Position numbers and translations under genes: made by a program. From assembly GCA_031181345.1 (NCBI GenBank), contig JAPSLC010000001.1:62001-126000 (forward strand): a stretch of 64,000 bases of DNA, given 5' to 3'. A model generated the notes under the pieces. The model ran no database searches. It was not told where the DNA came from and was given only the letters and a program-made list of their open reading frames with translations. Each line of letters begins with the position of its first letter. Position 1 is the first letter of the stretch. This DNA comes from Cupriavidus sp. Lineage in GTDB: Bacteria; Pseudomonadota; Gammaproteobacteria; Burkholderiales; Burkholderiaceae. Below, piece after piece: positions 29,617 through 37,136 of the stretch.

Positions 29617-30085
29617 ATCGCACGTTCAGAATCGTCGCGTTCTGGATCAGCGTGTTGGCGCCGGTGTTCTGTATCACCGTGGGCAGGCCGCTCGCATTGG
29701 CAAACGCTCCATCCGAAATGGCGTTGCTGCCGGTGATGACGCGGTTGGCGGTGTTGTCGGCGACCACGCCGGCCAGGCGCATGTCGTTGACCACCACTTC
29801 GGCGCCGCCGCGGATATCGGCCAGCGCGTCGGTGCCGACCGGCTTGCCGAATCCGGCGAGCACGGTGCCCGCTTGCGCTTGCGCCGATGCCTCGGCCGTC
29901 CCCTGCGGTATCGCAGCGACCGTGGTGTCCTTGCTGTTGTCTTCCGGCATGCCGACGGTGGTCGGCATCGCGGCCGTCGGGCTCGCCGCTTCTGGCGCGG
30001 CGGACGGCTCTGCCGCGGCGTGCAGGCCGGGCCAGAGCAGGAATGCTGTCGTCAAAGCGCCGACAGCGGTGCGGACCGCTCGCAT
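29606..30085 (-). CDS. Small exported protein of the Fap-like operon
   Basis: This 159 aa protein starts at the ATG at 30085, behind AAGGAGG with 7 nt spacing. The signal peptide is AVGALTTAFLLWPGLHAAAE (about 8-24). A Pro/Ala/Thr-rich stretch follows. The C-terminal module has LADIRGGAEVVVNDMRLAGV, TGSNAISDGAFANASGLPTV and IQNTGANTLIQNATILNVRF. The IQN repeats and small Asn/Gly-rich strands recall the FapE-like protein and beta-solenoid or amyloid-prone sequences. Its position between the putative amyloid subunit and FapD would be that of FapB or an accessory subunit. It could nucleate the fibre of the Gly-rich protein. Assignment is by context. Confidence 0.65.
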   Translation of the reverse strand: MRAVRTAVGALTTAFLLWPGLHAAAEPSAAPEAASPTAAMPTTVGMPEDNSKDTTVAAIPQGTAEASAQAQAGTVLAGFGKPVGTDALADIRGGAEVVVNDMRLAGVVADNTANRVITGSNAISDGAFANASGLPTVIQNTGANTLIQNATILNVRFGP

Positions 30086-30249
30086 GATGGTGCCTCCTTG
30101 TGTCCCGTCTCCGCACGGCGGACGACCGGACGTTCCGTCGAACGGGCGTCCCGACGCAGGCCGGGACGCCCACTCCTGCAGAGCAACACCGCGCAAGGCG
30201 CGATGCCGGCACGCCATCCACGCGCCGGCATGCGCACCCGCGCAGCGTC

Positions 30250-31641
30250 TTACCTGCCTACAGCCAGGTTGGCCTGGACCGTGACGGCCTGCTGCACCAG
30301 CGAGCCGAGGCCGCTGTTCTGGTTGGCGATCATGATGCCGGCCGCCGACTGCCCGACGCTGCTCATCGCGTTGGACATGTTGAACGTGCCCGCATCGGCC
30401 AGCGCCGCGCCGCCAGCACCACCGGCGCCGCCGGTCGCACCGTTGCCCACGCCGCCGGTACCGCCCGCACCCGCGCCACCGGCACCGCCGGCACCGCTTG
30501 CTGCGCCAGCCGCGCCGACCGCGCCAGCGCCGGCCGTCGCATTGCCATTGCTTGCCGTGGTGGTTGCGCCGCCGTTGGTGGCATTGCCGCCGGCGCCGCC
30601 GTTACCGGCCACGCTGGTCTGCGCGCCACCCGCGCCGCCGGTGCCCGTGCCGGTGCCGCCGGAAGCGGTCGCCGCACCGCCGGTGCCCGCGCCACCCGCA
30701 CCGCCGGTGCCGGTGCCCGCGCCGCCAGTGGCCGCCACCGCGCCGGTGGTGCCAGCGCCGCCCGCGCCGCCTCCAGCGGCGGACGTGCCGCCCGCCGTGG
30801 TCACTGCGCCGCCAGTGCCGGCGCCGCCCGCACCCGCGGTGGTCGCCGTGGTGTCAGCGCCAGGACCGCGGGCACCGCCACCGCTCGAGCTGCTGCTGCC
30901 GCCCAGGCCGGCGCTCGCGCCGAGCGAGCCGCCCGACGCCGCACCGGCACCACCGCCATCGCCGCCGCCGGCCAGGCTGCCGCCGGTGCCGTTACCGCCG
31001 GCTCCGGTGCCATTGGCGCCGCGAGCGCCGACGCCAACGCTGGCGGCCAATGCGCCGCCACCGGTGCCAACGCCGTTCGCGCCCCGGCCCGCGGTGCCGT
31101 TGGCGTTACCGCCATAGCCGCCACGGCCCGCGGTTGCGCTGCCGTTGTTGGCATCGCCCGCGGTGGCATCGCCGATGGTTGCCAGGCCGCCGGCACCGCC
31201 GTTACCGCCAGCGCCGCCATTGCCGCTGTTGCCGCCATTGCCGCCAGTGCCGCCCATGGCATTGCCGCCGGTGCCGTTGCCACCGCGGCCGCCGGCGCCG
31301 CCGCTGGCATTACCCAGCTGACGGGCGACGTTGCCGATGTGGCTGACCGTCAGGCCGCTGACCGTGCCGTTCAGGCGCGTCATCGCGACCGCGCGGCTCG
31401 TGTTGAAGGCATTGGAGAAGTTGGCGGTCGAGGTGGAACCGTTGTTTGCCGCAGTGGTGCCAAGGCCCTCCGCCCATGCGCGTCCGCGGTTTTCCGAATT
31501 GGTCTTGGTCGTGGTGGTGGTGTCGTTGTCGGTGACGTTGACATTCACCGCCACGGCGTCATCGGTTGCGGTCTGTGCCAAGGCGTGCCCTGTCACCCCG
31601 AGAGTCAGGGCGACGGCGGACGCGAGTAAGGTCTTTTTCAT
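30250..31641 (-). CDS. Gly/Ala/Asn/Thr-rich repetitive exported protein, putative surface fibre subunit
   Basis: This 463 aa protein has a clear signal peptide (MKKTLLASAVALTLGVTGHA, cleavage after ALA near 22). A 90-residue N-terminal module contains NVNVTDNDTTTTTKTNSENR and RLNGTVSGLTVSHIGNVARQ. About 300 residues of GGAGG/GTGG/GNGG-type low-complexity repeats follow. A conserved C-terminal cap reads FNMSNAMSSVGQSAAGIMIA and NQNSGLGSLVQQAVTVQANL. The cap resembles tail modules of Burkholderiales surface or fibre proteins. It is first in the operon, with a good site GGGAG before ATG. There is no Cys and few aromatics. I infer that it is the bulk exported subunit of the FapDEF-like machinery. 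It does not show the typical FapB/C imperfect repeats. Confidence 0.72.
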   Translation of the reverse strand: MKKTLLASAVALTLGVTGHALAQTATDDAVAVNVNVTDNDTTTTTKTNSENRGRAWAEGLGTTAANNGSTSTANFSNAFNTSRAVAMTRLNGTVSGLTVSHIGNVARQLGNASGGAGGRGGNGTGGNAMGGTGGNGGNSGNGGAGGNGGAGGLATIGDATAGDANNGSATAGRGGYGGNANGTAGRGANGVGTGGGALAASVGVGARGANGTGAGGNGTGGSLAGGGDGGGAGAASGGSLGASAGLGGSSSSSGGGARGPGADTTATTAGAGGAGTGGAVTTAGGTSAAGGGAGGAGTTGAVAATGGAGTGTGGAGGAGTGGAATASGGTGTGTGGAGGAQTSVAGNGGAGGNATNGGATTTASNGNATAGAGAVGAAGAASGAGGAGGAGAGGTGGVGNGATGGAGGAGGAALADAGTFNMSNAMSSVGQSAAGIMIANQNSGLGSLVQQAVTVQANLAVGR

Positions 31642-31889
31642 ACATAGCTCCCAGGAGGATGTTCTCTGCGACTCAGCCCGGCGCCGCGCTCGTCAGACGG
31701 AAAACGAAGCGGTAGCCAGGTCATGGTCCGGCATTGGCCAAACCGAAGCGCCCTGCGCATATTCGGTGCCAGCCCCCGGCGCAGGCGCCGCGATCCCTTG
31801 TAAAACAAGGCCAAAATGGCCCTGTTGCGGTGCAAGATCCCGCTTTCGGTGCGACACTGCGAGCGCAAATCCTGTGAACCGGAACAGAC

Positions 31890-31909
31890 ATGTCACATCG
31901 GTGTGACAT
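31890..31909. promoter_or_regulatory. 20-bp palindrome upstream of the Fap-like operon
   Basis: ATGTCACA-TCGG-TGTGACAT has perfect 8-bp arms about 250 bp upstream of the Gly-rich protein gene. The strength of the dyad suggests an operator. The half-site TGTGAC is reminiscent of several families, and the regulator is unknown. Confidence 0.6.
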
Positions 31910-32318
31910 CGCCTCGAAAGTCCAGCGGGGCGGCGATTCCGATTGCGAGAAAAAAAAATGTTTATTGCCGGATAGTTAAGTCGCGATGCCGATAAAAACG
32001 ATCCGGCTGTCGTGGCGTTACGGAAATGAAACGAGGAATCCGGCAGGACGCTGGTGGTGTTTTTTTAAGCACGTCCTGCATTAGGGGGATGTTTCCGATG
32101 GACCGCATCGCGGATCATGGGCGGCCGTCGCCGCAGCGCGCTTCCTGCGTCGCTTACCGAGGCGGAAAGGCAAGCGCCCAAACTCCTGCCGGCCTGCCTC
32201 GAGATTGTGTCGACATCGCCTCGACGTTGTTCCGCCAAGGCCCGTGACGCGCCTGCCAAATCAATGTGCGAATTCACACGGCGGGACGTATTCCGTTGTC
32301 ACTATGATCCATGTCTGA

Positions 32319-32334
32319 TTTAAAGTACATTAAA
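32319..32334. promoter_or_regulatory. Candidate GntR/HutC operator
   Basis: TTTAAAGTACATTAAA is a near-perfect 16-bp palindrome centred on GTAC, 37 bp before the gntR start. HutC-type GntR proteins bind short AT-rich dyads, so autoregulation is plausible. Confidence 0.5.
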
Positions 32335-32371
32335 CTAATTACCGACTTGTCGTCGACTCGCAAGGGAAACC

Positions 32372-33154
32372 ATGAGTGAAGCCGTCGTTCCCCTGTATCA
32401 CCAGATTTACGTGGTGCTGCGCCAACAGATTGTGGAAGGCCGTTTTGGCCAGGGGCCTCTGCCGGGCGAGATCGACCTGGCCAAGCAATTCCATGCCTCG
32501 CGCGTGACCATGCGCCGCGTGTTCGATCGCCTGGTGCAGGAAGGGCTGGTGCGCCGCCATCGCGGGCTGGGCACCTTCGTCAATCCGCATCCGATCGCGC
32601 CGGCCGCCAATGCGCCGCGAACCGTCAGCCTGCTGGACAACCTGCTGGACATGGGCCAGAAGACCTCGGTCAACGTGATCTCGATCGAGGAGGTGCAGGC
32701 CGCGCCCGACGTCGCCGAATCGCTGTCCCTGCAGCCTGGCGATCCGGTCACGAAGGTGGTGCGCGTGCGCCATTACCACGGCGAGCCGCTGTCCCATATC
32801 ACCGTCTACGTGCCCGCCGACCTGGGCCGCCATCTGACGCGCAAGGATCTGGAGACCACGCCGATCCTGCGGCTGCTCGAGAACCGCGGCGGCCTGAAGC
32901 TGGGCCGTGCCACGCAGGTGTTGTCGGCCCGGCTGGCCGACGTGGTGGTGGCTCCGCTGCTCGAGGTGCCGGTCGGCGCCGCGCTGCTGGCGACCCGCCG
33001 CGTGGTGCAGGACAAGTCCGGCCGGCCCATTCAGCTGCTGCTGGGACAGTACCGGCCCGATCGCTACGAATACCGGATGGAACTGTCGCCGGCGGGCGGG
33101 GACAGCGCCAATGTCTGGGTCGACAACGGGACCCGCACCAGCTTGCGCGACTGA
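32372..33154 (+). CDS. GntR-family regulator, HutC subfamily (UTRA domain)
   Basis: This 260 aa protein has a winged HTH at residues 5-75 (PLYHQIYVVLRQQIVEGRFG, EIDLAKQFHASRVTMRRVFD, RRHRGLGTFV). The UTRA effector-binding domain spans about 95-240 (DVAESLSLQPGDPVTKVVRV, GEPLSHITVYVPADLGRHL). It is the first gene of a rightward cluster with a Bug receptor and LeuC/LeuD-like hydratase genes, and it probably senses a metabolite of that pathway. Confidence 0.9.
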   Translation: MSEAVVPLYHQIYVVLRQQIVEGRFGQGPLPGEIDLAKQFHASRVTMRRVFDRLVQEGLVRRHRGLGTFVNPHPIAPAANAPRTVSLLDNLLDMGQKTSVNVISIEEVQAAPDVAESLSLQPGDPVTKVVRVRHYHGEPLSHITVYVPADLGRHLTRKDLETTPILRLLENRGGLKLGRATQVLSARLADVVVAPLLEVPVGAALLATRRVVQDKSGRPIQLLLGQYRPDRYEYRMELSPAGGDSANVWVDNGTRTSLRD

Positions 33155-33205
33155 CGCAGGCGCGCCATGCTGCGCGCTTCGACGATCGACAAGGAGACCC
33201 GCGTC

Positions 33206-34327
33206 ATGCCGCTGCACCGAGCTAGCCGTTCCCCTTCGCCATCGGCCCACGCCGCTGGTGTCGTCAAGACCCGCCGCGCCGCGCTCAGGCTCGGTGCGGC
33301 GACGCTGCTGACCTCGCTGGCTTCGGCGATACCGCTGCTGGCGCCATCCGGCGCCATCGGTGCGACCAACGGAAGCGCCGGGCAGACGGCGACATCGGGG
33401 ACATCTGGCGCGTCCGCCGCCCCACTGGGGCAGATCGCCGGCGGCAAGACCATCCGCATCCTGGTCGGCGCGCCCGCCGGCGGCACCACCGATACGCTGG
33501 CCCGCACCATCGCCAACGAGATGGGCAAGCTGCTGGACCAGTCCGTCGTGGTCGAGAACCGTCCGGGCGCCGGCGGCAATATCGCCGCCGAGCTGGTGGC
33601 GCAGAGCGCGCCGGACGGCAGCACGCTGCTGATGAGTTTCACCAGCCATACCATCAACGCGACGCTGTACAAGAACCTGCCGTTCGATCCGGTCACCGAT
33701 TTCACGCCGATCACGCTGGTGGCCAGCGTGCCGAGCGTGCTGGTCGCCCATCCATCCGTGCCGGCCAACAATGTCGCCGAGCTGATCCAGCTGGCCAAGT
33801 CCCGTCCCGGCAAGCTCAATTTCGGCATCGGCGCGGTCGGATCGTCGGTGCATCTGGCCGGGGACATGTTCAAGATGATGACCGGCACGTACATCGTCAA
33901 CATTCCGTACAAGGGCACGACGCCGGCCGTCACCGACCTGCTGTCGGGCCGCGTCGAGCTGATGTTCGCCAGCACCCTGAACGTGCTGCCGCATATCAAG
34001 GCCGGCAAGCTCAAGGCGCTCGGCGTTACCAGCCCCGCGCCGCTGCCGCAGCTGCCGGGCGTGCCGCCGATCGCGCAGACCGTCAAGGGCTTCGAGTCCA
34101 ATGCCTGGTTCGGGCTGTTCGGCCCGGCGGGACTGCCGCCCGAGGTCACGCGCACGCTCTATCAGGCCGCACGCCGGGGCCTGGAGACGCCGTCGGTCGC
34201 CAAGCGCCTCGAAAACGATGGCGCACAGCCGGTCGCCAGTACGCCCGAGGCGTTCAGCGCCTTCGTCAAGCAGGACATCAAGCGCTGGGCCACCGTGGTC
34301 CGTTATTCGGGAGCCAAGGTGGAATGA
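33206..34327 (+). CDS. Bug-family periplasmic solute receptor
   Basis: This 373 aa protein has an N-terminal export signal with twin arginines (KTRRAALRLGAATLLTSLAS), possibly Tat-dependent. A Gly/Ser/Thr-rich spacer follows, then the Bug domain (GKTIRILVGAPAGGTTDTLA, ENRPGAGGNIAAELVAQSAP, DFTPITLVASVPSVLVA). The start at 33206 is preceded by AAGGAGA with 9 nt. Its stop overlaps the start of the aconitase-family gene (ATGA). No transport membrane genes are adjacent. The operon suggests a C5-C6 dicarboxylate ligand. Confidence 0.9.
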   Translation: MPLHRASRSPSPSAHAAGVVKTRRAALRLGAATLLTSLASAIPLLAPSGAIGATNGSAGQTATSGTSGASAAPLGQIAGGKTIRILVGAPAGGTTDTLARTIANEMGKLLDQSVVVENRPGAGGNIAAELVAQSAPDGSTLLMSFTSHTINATLYKNLPFDPVTDFTPITLVASVPSVLVAHPSVPANNVAELIQLAKSRPGKLNFGIGAVGSSVHLAGDMFKMMTGTYIVNIPYKGTTPAVTDLLSGRVELMFASTLNVLPHIKAGKLKALGVTSPAPLPQLPGVPPIAQTVKGFESNAWFGLFGPAGLPPEVTRTLYQAARRGLETPSVAKRLENDGAQPVASTPEAFSAFVKQDIKRWATVVRYSGAKVE

Positions 34328-35631
34328 GCTCTGTCGGCGCCGGGACCGCCCCGGCGCAAACCCTCGCACAGAAGCTGGTCGCCCGCGCCGCGGGCCTGGA
34401 CAGCGTGACGCCCGGTACCGTGGTGACCTGCAAGGTCGATCTGGCGATGTCGCACGATTCCAGCGGGCCGCGCCGCGTCGCGCCACTGCTGCGCGAGCTG
34501 GGCGCCAAGGTCTGGGACCCCGAGCGCTTCGTCGTCGTGACCGACCACTTCGTGCCGGCCGCGGATGCCGAAGCCCAAGCGATCGTCCGCTTCACGCGCG
34601 ACTGGGTACGCGAACAGCGCCTGCCGCATCTGATCGACAACGAAGGCATCTGCCACGTGGTGCTGCCCGAGCGCGGCTACGTGCTGCCGGGCCAGTTCAT
34701 CGTCGGCGGCGACAGCCACAGCCCGACCGGCGGGGCCTTCGGCGCCTATATGTTCGGCATCGGGGCCACCGAGATGGCCGGCGTGCTCGCCACCGGCGAG
34801 ATCTGGCTGCGCGTGCCGCAGACCATCCGCATCGAATGGGACGGCACGCTGGCCGGCGGCGTCTGCGCCAAGGACATCATGCTGTTCCTGTGCGCCCGGC
34901 TCGGGCTTGGCGGCGGCCGCTACGAGGCCGTCGAATATGCCGGCACGGCCGTGACCGCGCTGTCGATGCATGAGCGGATGACGCTGACCAATATGAGCGC
35001 GGAGCTGGGCGCGCAGACCGGGCTGGTCGCGCCGGACGCCACCACGCTCCAATGGCTGGGCGAGGCCGGTGTGCCCGCCGCGACGCTGGCGCAGATCGAT
35101 CTGGGCCATTGGCGCAGCGATGCCGGCGCGCCGGTGCTGCAAACCCATCGTTTCGATGCGGCCGCGCTGGCACCCCAGGTCGCCGCGCCGCACTCGCCGG
35201 CCAACGGCGCGCCGGTGACCGAGGCCCAGGGCGAAACGATCGACGTCGCCTATCTTGGCGCCTGCACCGGCGCCAAGCTCGACGACCTGCGCATGGCCGC
35301 GCGAATCCTGCAAGGACGCAAGGTTGCGCCCGGGGTGTCGCTGCAAGTGGCGCCGGCCTCGCTGCGCGATCAGCAGCAGGCCGAGCGCGAAGGCACGCTG
35401 GCGGCGCTGCTCGATGCCGGCGCGCAATTGCTGCCCAATGCCTGCAATGCCTGCGCCGGCTATGGACCCACGCGTTTTGCCGCAGGCACGCGGGTGATCG
35501 CGTCGACCGCGCGCAATTTCGCCGGACGCATGGGCGACGCGGGCAGCGCGGTCTGGCTGGCCTCGCCGATGACCGTGGCGGCATCGGCAGTGACGGGCCG
35601 CATCACCGACCCCCGCACGCTGCTGTCATGA
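34324..35631 (+). CDS. LeuC/homoaconitase-type dehydratase, large subunit
   Basis: This 435 aa aconitase-superfamily protein has [4Fe-4S] ligands C314 (LGACTGAKLDDL), C374 and C377 (LPNACNACAGYG). It also has GGDSHSPTGGAFGAYMFGIG and the substrate-binding VIASTARNFAGRMGDAGSAV. The short, two-subunit form matches LeuC-like enzymes, which isomerise or hydrate isopropylmalate, methylmalate, dimethylmalate and related acids. leuA is elsewhere in the window and no leuB lies here, so a catabolic role is more likely, with the acid delivered through the Bug receptor. It overlaps the receptor stop and the small-subunit start. Confidence 0.85.
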   Translation: MSSVGAGTAPAQTLAQKLVARAAGLDSVTPGTVVTCKVDLAMSHDSSGPRRVAPLLRELGAKVWDPERFVVVTDHFVPAADAEAQAIVRFTRDWVREQRLPHLIDNEGICHVVLPERGYVLPGQFIVGGDSHSPTGGAFGAYMFGIGATEMAGVLATGEIWLRVPQTIRIEWDGTLAGGVCAKDIMLFLCARLGLGGGRYEAVEYAGTAVTALSMHERMTLTNMSAELGAQTGLVAPDATTLQWLGEAGVPAATLAQIDLGHWRSDAGAPVLQTHRFDAAALAPQVAAPHSPANGAPVTEAQGETIDVAYLGACTGAKLDDLRMAARILQGRKVAPGVSLQVAPASLRDQQQAEREGTLAALLDAGAQLLPNACNACAGYGPTRFAAGTRVIASTARNFAGRMGDAGSAVWLASPMTVAASAVTGRITDPRTLLS

Positions 35632-36167
35632 CCGAGATCCGCATGGAGACGCCAGGCAACACCGCATCCGATGGCCAGGCCGCGGGCCGCATCTGGCGCT
35701 TCGGCGACAACGTCGATACCGATGCGATGGCCCCCGCCACGCAGATGAAAGGCGGCATCGAGCAGATCGCGCGCCATTGCCTGGCCGGCTTGCGTCCGGA
35801 ATTCCCTTCGGCCGTACGGCCTGGCGATCTGGTCGTCGGCGGACGGCATTTCGGCGTCGGCTCCTCGCGCGAGCAGGCCCCCCAGGCGCTGCGCCATCTC
35901 GGCGTGGCGGCGGTGATCGCGCCATCGTTCGCCGGCCTGTTCTATCGCAATGCGCTCAATCTGGGCCTGCCGGCGCTGGTCTGCGCGGATGCCAGCAGAC
36001 TGCTCGATGGTGAACAAGCGTCGCTGGATCTCGACGGCGCCGCGGTGGTGCTCCCCGATGGCAGCCGCGTGCCATGCGAGCCGATCCCGGCGTTCCTGCT
36101 CGACATGCTGCGCGCCGGCGGGCTGATTCCGCATCTGAAGCGGCGGCTGGCGCAGCAGCGCGCTTGA
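35628..36167 (+). CDS. LeuD-type dehydratase, small subunit
   Basis: This 179 aa protein has the swivel-domain motifs RIWRFGDNVDTDAMAPATQM and GRHFGVGSSREQAPQALRHL, which bind the substrate carboxylates. It pairs with the preceding large subunit; the ATG overlaps its stop (ATGA). It is the last gene of the GntR-Bug-LeuCD-like cluster. The following gene is convergent, 13 bp away. Confidence 0.87.
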   Translation: MTEIRMETPGNTASDGQAAGRIWRFGDNVDTDAMAPATQMKGGIEQIARHCLAGLRPEFPSAVRPGDLVVGGRHFGVGSSREQAPQALRHLGVAAVIAPSFAGLFYRNALNLGLPALVCADASRLLDGEQASLDLDGAAVVLPDGSRVPCEPIPAFLLDMLRAGGLIPHLKRRLAQQRA

Positions 36168-36180
36168 CGCCCCCTGCCGC

Positions 36181-36876
36181 TCAACTGCGCTGCGCGTTGC
36201 CGGCCTCGCGCAGCAAGGCCATCACCTCACCGTCGGTGGTCTGCTCGAAATCCGCGTAATACGCGCCCACCGCGCCGAAGTCGTCCGGCACCCACAGCGA
36301 GACGCATTCGTCCGCCGCATCCCGCAGCGACGCCAACCCCTCCACCGATGCGACCGGCACCGCCGCAATCACCCGCGCCGCCCCCGCATGGCGCGCGCTC
36401 TCCAGGGCCGCGCGCATCGTCGCGCCCGTCGCCACGCCGTCGTCGACCATGATCACGACCCGGTCGCGCATCGCCGCCACCGGCGCCCCGCCGCGATAGC
36501 GCTGCTGGCGCCGGGCGATCTCTCCCAACTGCCGGCCGCGCTCCAGTTCGAAGGCGCCGCTGTCGACCGCGCGGCGCGTCCATGCATCGTCGTTGGCCAC
36601 GGTATGCGGCGGCGAGCCGGTGGCATCGCCCTCGACCACCGCACCCAGTGCCAGTTCGGGATAGCCCGGCGCGCCGATCTTGCGCACCAGCAGGATGTCG
36701 AGCGTCGCGCCCAGCGCGCGGGCGACCTCGAAGGCGACCGGCACACCGCCGCGCGGCAGCGCCAGCACCAGCGGCGGCTGGCTTTCCTCGCGCTTCGCAT
36801 GGCCCAGTTCGCCCAGACGGCGCGCCAGTTGGACGCCGGCGTCACGGCGATTGGTAAAAAACGGCGGCAGCGGCAT
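36181..36876 (-). CDS. Phosphoribosyltransferase-family protein
   Basis: This 231 aa type I PRTase fold protein has the PRPP-binding loop VIMVDDGVATGATMRAALES. The N-terminal part is LVLALPRGGVPVAFEVARAL and LLVRKIGAPGYPELALGAVV. This is the standalone form often annotated as predicted phosphoribosyltransferase and fused to dienelactone-hydrolase domains in some genomes. The substrate is unknown. It is monocistronic and convergent with the leuD-like gene. Confidence 0.85.
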   Translation of the reverse strand: MPLPPFFTNRRDAGVQLARRLGELGHAKREESQPPLVLALPRGGVPVAFEVARALGATLDILLVRKIGAPGYPELALGAVVEGDATGSPPHTVANDDAWTRRAVDSGAFELERGRQLGEIARRQQRYRGGAPVAAMRDRVVIMVDDGVATGATMRAALESARHAGAARVIAAVPVASVEGLASLRDAADECVSLWVPDDFGAVGAYYADFEQTTDGEVMALLREAGNAQRS

Positions 36877-37007
36877 CGCGGCCCTCCTGTGCTGTCGGTG
36901 CTTCCCGGGGGCGGCATCGCATCGGGTGCGGTACGGGGTGATTAACCCTGTGGCGCGGTCACCCTTTTATGTCCCGCTCGACACATGCCGTTACAATGCG
37001 ACGGTTA

Positions 37008-37026
37008 ACAAGAACGATTCGCATTC
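37008..37026 (+). promoter_or_regulatory. Candidate Fur box upstream of the TonB receptor
   Basis: ACAAGAACGATTCGCATTC matches the Fur consensus best in its right half (GATTCGCATT), 110 bp upstream of the receptor gene. It shares AACGATTC-CAT with the site before feoA. Confidence 0.65.
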
Positions 37027-37136
37027 ATCGTTCGTTACCTGAGCCTCCGACCCGCACGGACCGACGTCACGGTCCGCGCCGCCGCACCGCGGCGGCATTC
37101 CGCGGGCGTTCTGAAAAAATATAGACCGATCCGACC

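Larger units (their letters stand above)
31642..32371. other. 730-bp divergent regulatory region of the Fap-like operon and gntR
   Basis: No gene is supported. The region is AT-richer than its surroundings, with a run of nine A at about 31951-31959 (GCGAGAAAAAAAAATG). It contains the palindrome at 31890-31909, a CAGGACG/CGTCCTG inverted repeat at 32044-32078 enclosing a T run, a TGTG-N6-CACA site at about 32263-32276, and the gntR-proximal palindrome at 32319-32334. Short ORFs here lack ribosome-binding sites and codon bias. Confidence 0.6.

Noticed and set aside
30100..31629. Long plus-strand open frames (over 500 codons) opposite the Gly-rich gene
   Set aside because: They arise because GGC/GCC repeats are open on both strands. 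They lack a signal, a ribosome-binding site or any recognisable fold, whereas the minus-strand frame has a signal peptide and conserved caps.
30250..31641. Relation of the Gly-rich protein to mycobacterial PE_PGRS proteins
   Set aside because: Only the Gly-rich composition is shared. There is no PE domain and the flanking modules are different, so this is convergence in composition.
32026..32323. Short ORFs in the divergent region between the fibre operon and gntR
   Set aside because: No ribosome-binding site, no codon bias and overlap with operator-like dyads. Treated as non-coding.
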